Shown: positions 7,201 to 11,778 of the stretch, piece after piece
How positions within the stretch are numbered: position 1 is the stretch's first letter
How the letters are laid out: every line of letters starts with the position of its first letter
Assembly: GCA_015163815.1 (NCBI GenBank)
Contig: JAAOIJ010000112.1
Span: 1-11,778, forward strand
Length of the DNA: 11,778 nt
Reading direction: 5' to 3'
Origin: Endozoicomonadaceae bacterium
GTDB lineage: Bacteria; Pseudomonadota; Gammaproteobacteria; Pseudomonadales; Endozoicomonadaceae
The notes under the pieces: generated by a model
The model's database searches: none
What the model was told of the DNA's origin: nothing
Seen by the model: the letters and a program-made list of their open reading frames with translations, nothing else
Made by a program: the position numbers and the translations under genes

Positions 7201-7881
7201 TCAGATTTCAAAAAAGAGTGCCGTCATCCTAATTTACAAGTAATCGAACATACTTTACAATCCTATGGCTTTCATGCCACATGGCTTCCTGTCATCAAAA
7301 CATTAATGCAAACAGTCTTGAATACTGTATTATGGCCAGCACCATTTTATTTAGGCGCATTAAATCATCAAGATCAATACTCAGAAATGGAATTTTATTT
7401 ACCAGTCAGCACGTTCAACGCTAAAACATTTAACCAATATATTCAACAATATGACTCTTTATCTCAACACGCTAATCCATTAACTTTTCCTCAATTACAA
7501 GGTATGCTAAAAGGTTTTATTGACTTAGTCTGTTATTATCAAGGTAAATATTATATTATTGATTACAAATCTAATTTTTTAGGCAACAATCCAAGTGATT
7601 ATCATCAAGATGCACTAAAAAAAGCCATGATATCTCATCGATATGATGTACAATATCAGCTATATACATTAGCTGTGCACCGGTTATTAAAAAATAAATT
7701 ACCTCATTACAGCTATGAAAAAAATATGGGTGGCGTGTTATATCTATTTATTCGAGGCATGCCCAATGACAAGCCTTTGAACTCAAATAAAAACACACCT
7801 TCCGGCGTTTTTTTTACACGACCTAGCTATCAATTAATTAACGCCTTAGATCAATTATTTTCTGGACATCTGATAGTATAA
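4258..7881 (+). CDS. recB: RecBCD enzyme subunit RecB (helicase-nuclease)
   Basis: RecB is the 3'-5' helicase and nuclease subunit of RecBCD (exonuclease V), which processes double-strand breaks for RecA-dependent repair and degrades foreign linear DNA. The 1207 residues contain all UvrD/SF1 motifs: Walker A EASAGTGKT (38-46), VVTFTEAATQEL, TIHGFCYRIL, DEFQDTD (from D395), GDPKQAIYSFRGA (from 425), NWRAS, ITYHKSKGLEYP (around 756) and RLIYVGVTRA (from 819). The C-terminal RecB-type nuclease has H976 in FLHYLFE, D1089 in GFIDLV, and D1102 and K1104 in IIDYKSN, then QYQLYTLAVHR, so it looks fully active. The start is a TTG overlapping the rnhB TGA, implying translational coupling. A second in-frame TTG at 4294, preceded by AAAGAGAT, is a credible alternative; no ATG lies before the conserved region. 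recD follows after 11 bases. Confidence 0.96.
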   Translation: MNHTSKQRDGINLNSISISNLTPLDAACFPLFDHQLIEASAGTGKTYTIANLYLRLLIGHGQDTNAPERAYTPREILVVTFTEAATQELKQRIRQRIHVAQHVFSTQKTCPEDEFLQQLLRETHHPHYAAQLLKQAERDLDEAAILTIHGFCYRILSQHAFESGTSFNLSLLTESDHLWLQAATDFWRKSFYPLPRVFAKQVHGLWKTPIKLIKTLKPWLNYPLLKLITYPNDTLEKRYLAYEKMILMFKQYWLQHYTQGLSLLKQADIKANDYRYLEKWWSLIQQWAFSKNWKIPSCFLKCLNKMHPYYHTFSHELQQLFDHMHHFYHTPITFHDLFIQQALIGIQAEMTHLKKTSNQFVFDDLLIYLHTALQKIDQNNLSTQIRQTFPIAIIDEFQDTDTIQYQIFQSIYPKNTRSYGLFMIGDPKQAIYSFRGANLFTYIQAKKNTPSQFTLSINWRASFMMVQACNIFFSQHASAFVYDQDIPFIPIQAAPHAKKNAFLLHHKPAAAMAWFTLPDQDEKPINKKTYQQKMAQATVQEIMMLLKLGQQGLCQLQQQAHIQSIQSHDIAILVRTSAQAKMMQAALSEHHIASVYLSERESVLNTQEAKSLYRILKACCYINKNEALLEALATPLLGYSTSELADLEHNESQWDQLTEEFMQYEKKWNQQGIIACIRCILFTRNIPQTLLSQPSGERKLTDLSHLSEILAHAAEKECDTPLSLLNWLYEKIDNPEQSTDFQLHLESDQGLIKIITYHKSKGLEYPVVFMPFICDTTTIDPPYGYFYHDPQHYHPILDLTKQFESKNHSHTEQLAEEVRLIYVGVTRAIYRCYLGLAPIIDGRKKTQLTIDLQQTAIGRLLNIQTSILASNWVTWLQTHWGIYPGLIDITVIETHNTQILIPDSLETSSIKQTTVCSFKGNIEKNWRVTSYTALTRLDTEYQPTVTLTSQPQDTMAAIEPSVFTFPKGSHAGIFLHYLFEISDFKKECRHPNLQVIEHTLQSYGFHATWLPVIKTLMQTVLNTVLWPAPFYLGALNHQDQYSEMEFYLPVSTFNAKTFNQYIQQYDSLSQHANPLTFPQLQGMLKGFIDLVCYYQGKYYIIDYKSNFLGNNPSDYHQDALKKAMISHRYDVQYQLYTLAVHRLLKNKLPHYSYEKNMGGVLYLFIRGMPNDKPLNSNKNTPSGVFFTRPSYQLINALDQLFSGHLIV

Positions 7882-7892
7882 AAGCATCAAAC

Positions 7893-9791
7893 ATGTTAAC
7901 AAAACTCAATCAACCAATCACTTGCGCTCTCTTAATATTTTTATGGAACCTTAAAAAAAATAAACAACTGAGGCCTTTAGATTATTATTTTTCAGCCTAT
8001 TTATATCAACAAGAACATGATCCATTATTAGCTTTAATGTCTGCATTAGTAAGCTTTGAGACAAGTCAAGGGCATACTTGTATTCAGATTACACAGTTTA
8101 TGGATTACCCAAAACCTCACCAAAAAACTTTTTTTCAAGTATCAGAAAAAACACATCAACAACTATTAAAACGTATCGTAATCCCTCAAAATCAATGGAT
8201 TTTACATTTAAGTGCTTTACGGACAATAGGGAATGGACATCATATAACCCCTTTAGTTTTACACCAACATAATCTTTATTTACACCGTTTTTTTCAATAT
8301 GAAACAGCATTAGTGAATTGGATTCAATCTCAAGATGCATTTTCTCCAGATATTCAAATATGCCAACCTATTATTCATCGTTTATTTCCTCCTACCTCGC
8401 AAAATAAAATAGACTGGCAAAAAATTGCAGCAACTTTAGCTGCTTTTAATTCATTTGCAGTGATTAGTGGAGGACCTGGAACAGGTAAAACAACGACAAT
8501 CATCCGTTTAATGGCATTAATGATTGAATATGCTCTAAAAAGTAATCGAAAAACATTTGATATTGCATTAGCAGCCCCAACAGGAAAAGCAGCTTCTCGC
8601 CTCACTGAAGCGATACAAACAGCCTATCATCAGCTACCTTGTGATGAAAAAGTCAAAGACATGATACCGAAAAAAGTCATGACTTTACATCATTTATTAG
8701 GTGCTAACCCTGAAAAATCAACTTATCGATATCATCAAAATAATCTATTACCTGTCGACACATTGATTATCGATGAAGCATCCATGATTGATATGACTCT
8801 TATGTCACATTTAATTTTAGCTTTAGATTCTAAAACACAATTAATTTTATTAGGTGATCATCATCAATTAGCTTCTGTTGAAGCTGGTAACTTATTAGGT
8901 GATTTATGCTGTTTTGCAAAACAAATCTATTCAAAAGAACACACTGATAGACTTGTCACTTTGACAGGTGAACAGACTTTAAGACAAGAAAAAATTGCAT
9001 TCGGATCAAAATTAAATAATCATTTTGCCATGTTAACAAAAAGTTATCGTTTTGATCATGGTTCGGCTATCGGACAATTAGCGCAACTCATTTGCAATGG
9101 CTCGCATGAAAAATTAACTAATCTATTACAACAAAAAAAGACGAATGTTGCTTTTTATGATCAAAAAACAGTGCAAACTGATACATTGGATCAATTGATT
9201 ATATCAGGATATAGACCTTATTTAGAAGCCATTCAGCAACAAGCAGATCCAGAGACGATACATACTTTATTTCAACAATATCAAGTATTATGTGCAATTC
9301 ATGATAGTCCCTTTGGTGTCCAACAATTGAATCAATATATCATGACTGTTCTGCATAAAAATAAATTAATTGCTGATATTCATAGCAATTGGTTTATTGG
9401 TAAACCCATTATGATTACCCAAAATTACCCTCCTTTATCATTATATAATGGTGATTTAGGTATTACCATGTTAGATCATCAAGGCCATATCCGAATTGCC
9501 TTTATCAATGCACAAAGACAAATAAGATTTATTTTACCAACTCGATTACCTGAATATGACATTGCTTTTGCCATTACGATCCATAAAAGCCAAGGCTCTG
9601 AATTTAACCAAGTGACGATTATTTTACCTGATCAACTCAATTTAGTGATGACAAGAGAATTGCTGTATACCGCTGTGACGCGTGCTAAATCTCAGTTGCA
9701 TATTTTAGGTTGTCAGTCCATTCTAAAAGACATGATTAAACGAAAAACAAATCGCTATTCAGGTCTGGTCCAACGATTATCGACTTCATGA
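7893..9791 (+). CDS. recD: RecBCD enzyme subunit RecD (5'-3' helicase)
   Basis: RecD is the fast 5'-3' SF1B helicase of RecBCD and controls its nuclease activity before Chi. The 632-residue protein is close to the usual 600 or so. The N-terminal domain, with KQLRPLDYYFSAYL and SFETSQGHTCI, matches the RecD part that binds the other subunits. Helicase motifs follow: GGPGTGKTTT (193-202, Walker A Lys199), APTGKAASRL, TLHHLLGA, IIDEASMID (D294, E295), LLGDHHQLASVEAGNLLGDL, KSYRFD, ITIHKSQGSEF (H564, K565) and YTAVTRAKSQLHILG. Presence of the long N-terminal domain and the recB neighbour point to RecD rather than the stand-alone RecD2. The ribosome binding site before ATG 7893 is poor, so expression may depend on coupling to recB. 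recC is not in the window. Confidence 0.96.
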   Translation: MLTKLNQPITCALLIFLWNLKKNKQLRPLDYYFSAYLYQQEHDPLLALMSALVSFETSQGHTCIQITQFMDYPKPHQKTFFQVSEKTHQQLLKRIVIPQNQWILHLSALRTIGNGHHITPLVLHQHNLYLHRFFQYETALVNWIQSQDAFSPDIQICQPIIHRLFPPTSQNKIDWQKIAATLAAFNSFAVISGGPGTGKTTTIIRLMALMIEYALKSNRKTFDIALAAPTGKAASRLTEAIQTAYHQLPCDEKVKDMIPKKVMTLHHLLGANPEKSTYRYHQNNLLPVDTLIIDEASMIDMTLMSHLILALDSKTQLILLGDHHQLASVEAGNLLGDLCCFAKQIYSKEHTDRLVTLTGEQTLRQEKIAFGSKLNNHFAMLTKSYRFDHGSAIGQLAQLICNGSHEKLTNLLQQKKTNVAFYDQKTVQTDTLDQLIISGYRPYLEAIQQQADPETIHTLFQQYQVLCAIHDSPFGVQQLNQYIMTVLHKNKLIADIHSNWFIGKPIMITQNYPPLSLYNGDLGITMLDHQGHIRIAFINAQRQIRFILPTRLPEYDIAFAITIHKSQGSEFNQVTIILPDQLNLVMTRELLYTAVTRAKSQLHILGCQSILKDMIKRKTNRYSGLVQRLSTS

Positions 9792-9846
9792 TTCAGCCTG
9801 TTTTTTACAAAAATAGAGTCAGACGACTATTAATCTAAAATAGGCA

Positions 9847-11256
9847 TTAATCATGGATAATGTGTATATTTTCTAAAGTATGCAGTAAATTTTTAACTTT
9901 TACTTTAGATTCTTGATACTCTAACTCACAATCAGAATCAGCAACGATAGCACCTCCTCCCCAACATCGCAACACTTGAGATTTTGCAACCAGCGTTCTA
10001 ATGGGAATATTAACATCCATTGTTCCACAAAAACTCACATAACCAATAGCACCACAATACACAGAACGCGCATGAGATTCTAATTCATGAATAATTTGCA
10101 TAGCTCTAATTTTAGGAACACCTGTCACAGAACCACCTGGAAAAATATGCTTTAATAAACTTAAGGGTGTCATCTTTTTTTTCAATGTCCCTTCAATTGT
10201 ACTCACTAAATGATGTACATTTGCAGTACTAATCAGTTCAAATAATTTAGAGACACGGACAGAGTGCGGTTCACAATGTCGATTTAAATCATTACGCAAT
10301 AAATCTACAATCATTAAATTTTCAGCACGATCTTTTTCAGATTGTAATAATGATTCAGCTAATAAACGATCTTCTACAGCATTTAAGCTACGCTTTATTG
10401 TTCCTTTAATCGGCTTTGCTTGTACATGATCACCTTGAAGTCGAATTAAACGCTCAGGTGAATGGCTTAAAACAGTGAGGTCATCTAATTCCATATACGC
10501 TGAGAAAAGCGTAGGACTTGCCTGACGAAGTTTTAGATAAGCAAACCAAGCATCACCTTGATAGGAGGCTGAAAAACGTTGCGTTAAATTAATTTGATAA
10601 CAATCTCCAGATTTTATATAGTTTTGAATACACTGGAATTTATTTTGATAATCTTGTTTAGATAAATCAGGAGAAAAAAGATTTTGTAATTGGAAGTTAG
10701 GTTCGATCGTTTGAGGTATGTTTGCAATATGATTCAGAATGCGTTGTTTTTTCTCTACAGCTAAACTCGGATGACATTGTAATGTCATTTTTTTTTCTTG
10801 ATGATCAATCACAATAGCCCACAGATATAAACCGACTGCTAAATTAGGTAAATCATGCTGACGCATTGACAGCACTTTTGGTTCAATCCAGTGATTTAAC
10901 TCATACCCCCAATATCCTGCAAGCCCTCCACAAAAAGATTGTTTTTTAGAAACAACAGGGGTATAAATGGCTAATAAATTGTCTAAGTAGACAAAAGGAT
11001 CCTCTGTAATGCGTGTAACCTCTTGATTATCCATTTTTTTTTGATATAGATTTTGATTTTCCATATAACAAAAATATTCTGGCGATGCTGTCAAAATATC
11101 ATAAGAGGCTTGCTTGGCTGTATCCGATTGATTGATTGAACTATCAAACCAAATGAAATAACCTAAAGATCTTAAAACAAGCGCTACATGATCCGGTGCC
11201 ATCCAATTCAAATCAATTGATTCTATATTCACAATATCAGAATTTGCTGTCGACAT
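9847..11256 (-). CDS. pabB: Aminodeoxychorismate synthase component I
   Basis: PabB converts chorismate and ammonia (from the PabA glutaminase) to 4-amino-4-deoxychorismate, the precursor of 4-aminobenzoate for folate. The 469-residue protein shows the N-terminal GGLAGYWGYEL (110-120), then the chorismate-binding domain: GDCYQINLTQRF (217-228), SHSPERL (264-270), KPIKGT (281-286), SEKDRAENLMIVDLLRNDL (306-324), HHLVSTIEG, FPGGSVTGVPKIRAM (372-386) and GGGAIVADSD (433-442). Lys284 in PIKGT is the feature that separates PabB from anthranilate synthase TrpE, which has Ala there. The Val in TGVPK is a small departure from the usual TGAPK. The gene is convergent with recD, leaving 55 bases between them; no PabA or PabC gene is adjacent. 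The start at 11256 lacks a strong ribosome binding site. Confidence 0.95.
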   Translation of the reverse strand: MSTANSDIVNIESIDLNWMAPDHVALVLRSLGYFIWFDSSINQSDTAKQASYDILTASPEYFCYMENQNLYQKKMDNQEVTRITEDPFVYLDNLLAIYTPVVSKKQSFCGGLAGYWGYELNHWIEPKVLSMRQHDLPNLAVGLYLWAIVIDHQEKKMTLQCHPSLAVEKKQRILNHIANIPQTIEPNFQLQNLFSPDLSKQDYQNKFQCIQNYIKSGDCYQINLTQRFSASYQGDAWFAYLKLRQASPTLFSAYMELDDLTVLSHSPERLIRLQGDHVQAKPIKGTIKRSLNAVEDRLLAESLLQSEKDRAENLMIVDLLRNDLNRHCEPHSVRVSKLFELISTANVHHLVSTIEGTLKKKMTPLSLLKHIFPGGSVTGVPKIRAMQIIHELESHARSVYCGAIGYVSFCGTMDVNIPIRTLVAKSQVLRCWGGGAIVADSDCELEYQESKVKVKNLLHTLENIHIIHD

Positions 11257-11286
11257 ACAAAACTCGCATCATATTAATCTAAAATA

Positions 11287-11315
11287 AGTATGATGATAAG
11301 TAATTAGAGCATCAA
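11287..11315 (-). promoter_or_regulatory. Possible pabB promoter
   Basis: On the minus strand TTGATG (11310-11315) and CATACT (11287-11292) are separated by 17 bases, each matching 4 of 6 consensus positions, about 30 bases before the pabB start. Such matches are common in AT-rich DNA, so this is only a candidate. Confidence 0.25.
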
Positions 11316-11523
11316 ACCAATAATATATCATGATCACTTGATTAGAACAAATCTATTACTTTTTATATATCAGCATGTTGTGAGACAGTTGATCATAAAA
11401 AATGTCATTTTTTTAGTCTGTATCAAGCATCACTTTTTATCATATAAATCATATCAAAAGATTTGCTGATTCGAATAATCCTAACAGAAAACAGCATTGC
11501 AAGTTATCTTTTTTCTCTCATCT

Positions 11524-11544
11524 AGGGCGTATCCTCATTCTGAA
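11524..11544 (-). repeat. IS5-family terminal repeat (right end)
   Basis: GGGCGTATCCTCATTCTGAA begins right after CTAG and overlaps the transposase stop codon. Its core is nearly identical to the IS5-type end at 1856-1880. It marks the inner border of the insertion sequence that runs off the right edge, with pabB upstream DNA on the other side. Confidence 0.65.
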
Positions 11545-11778
11545 TTCACCCAAATAATAGCACACACAATATAAATCATCGCTTTAAAATTCCTAGCTAG
11601 CTTATCAAAACGAGTTGAAATACTTCTAAAATGTTTTAATCTAGCAAATAAATTTTCAACAAGATGCCTTGATTTATAAATATTTTTTTTAAAATGAATA
11701 GCAGGTTTTTTAGTGTTAGAACGTTTTGGAATCATAGCCTCCATTCCTAATTGTTTTGCTTGTTCTCGAATTAATTCA
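11535..11778 (-). mobile_element. IS5-family transposase, C-terminal part (partial at window end)
   Basis: The minus-strand frame is open from the window edge to the TGA at 11535-11537, so the gene extends beyond the window; the ATG at 11744 is internal. It reads ELIREQAKQLGMEAMIPKRS, then YKSRHLVENLFARLKHFRSI and STRFDKLARNFKAMIYI. This is the C-terminus of IS5/IS427-type transposases (IP.RSN.K.P......Y..R..VE..F.RLK.FR...TRYDK.A.NF), including the catalytic Glu in LVEN. No stop or frameshift is seen in this part, unlike the copy at 1857. Whether the full element is active cannot be judged here. Confidence 0.85.

Noticed and set aside
8098..8605. Minus-strand open frames inside recD
   Set aside because: They lie antisense to conserved RecD coding and have no independent support.
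9792..9846. Bidirectional terminator between recD and pabB
   Set aside because: Only a 5-bp stem (CTATT/AATAG) is visible with no proper T run, too weak to call.
9847..11256. Anthranilate synthase component I (trpE)
   Set aside because: The PIKGT motif with its Lys is diagnostic of PabB; TrpE carries Ala at that place.

Overview
The window is AT-rich DNA from a Gram-negative bacterium, most likely a gammaproteobacterium with a decaying, transposon-littered genome such as a host-associated or intracellular lineage. This rests on the gene set (skp, fabZ, rnhB, recB, recD, pabB), on the cluster order these genes belong to, and on the number of broken insertion sequences. I cannot name the genus from the sequence alone.

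Layout: positions 1-113 hold the 3' end of an IS30-family transposase and its terminal repeat. A skp/ompH gene (257-859) follows, then a gene-free gap, then fabZ (about 1322-1774). From 1775 to 3643 no intact gene is visible. That stretch is an insertion-sequence graveyard with, in order, an IS5-family 5' fragment, a 17-bp perfect inverted repeat, an unidentified stretch, an IS256-family 3' fragment, and an IS30-family 5' fragment on the minus strand. From 3644 to 9791 three intact plus-strand genes form a tight unit: rnhB, recB (TTG start overlapping the rnhB stop) and recD. pabB (9847-11256) is convergent on the minus strand. The window ends in the 3' part of an IS5-family transposase (minus strand, running off the edge).

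How the genes fit together: in many Gammaproteobacteria the order is bamA-skp-lpxD-fabZ-lpxA-lpxB-rnhB. Here skp, fabZ and rnhB survive in that order, but lpxD, lpxA and lpxB, the three lipid A genes, are absent from their expected slots. The retained members have roles outside lipid A: an outer-membrane protein chaperone, fatty acid elongation, and RNase HII. This is the most interesting signal in the window. It suggests either loss of lipid A synthesis or relocation of those genes. RecB and RecD are two of the three RecBCD subunits; recC is not in the window. PabB supplies 4-aminobenzoate precursor for folate. I see no CRISPR array, tRNA, rRNA or convincing new defence or biosynthetic system.
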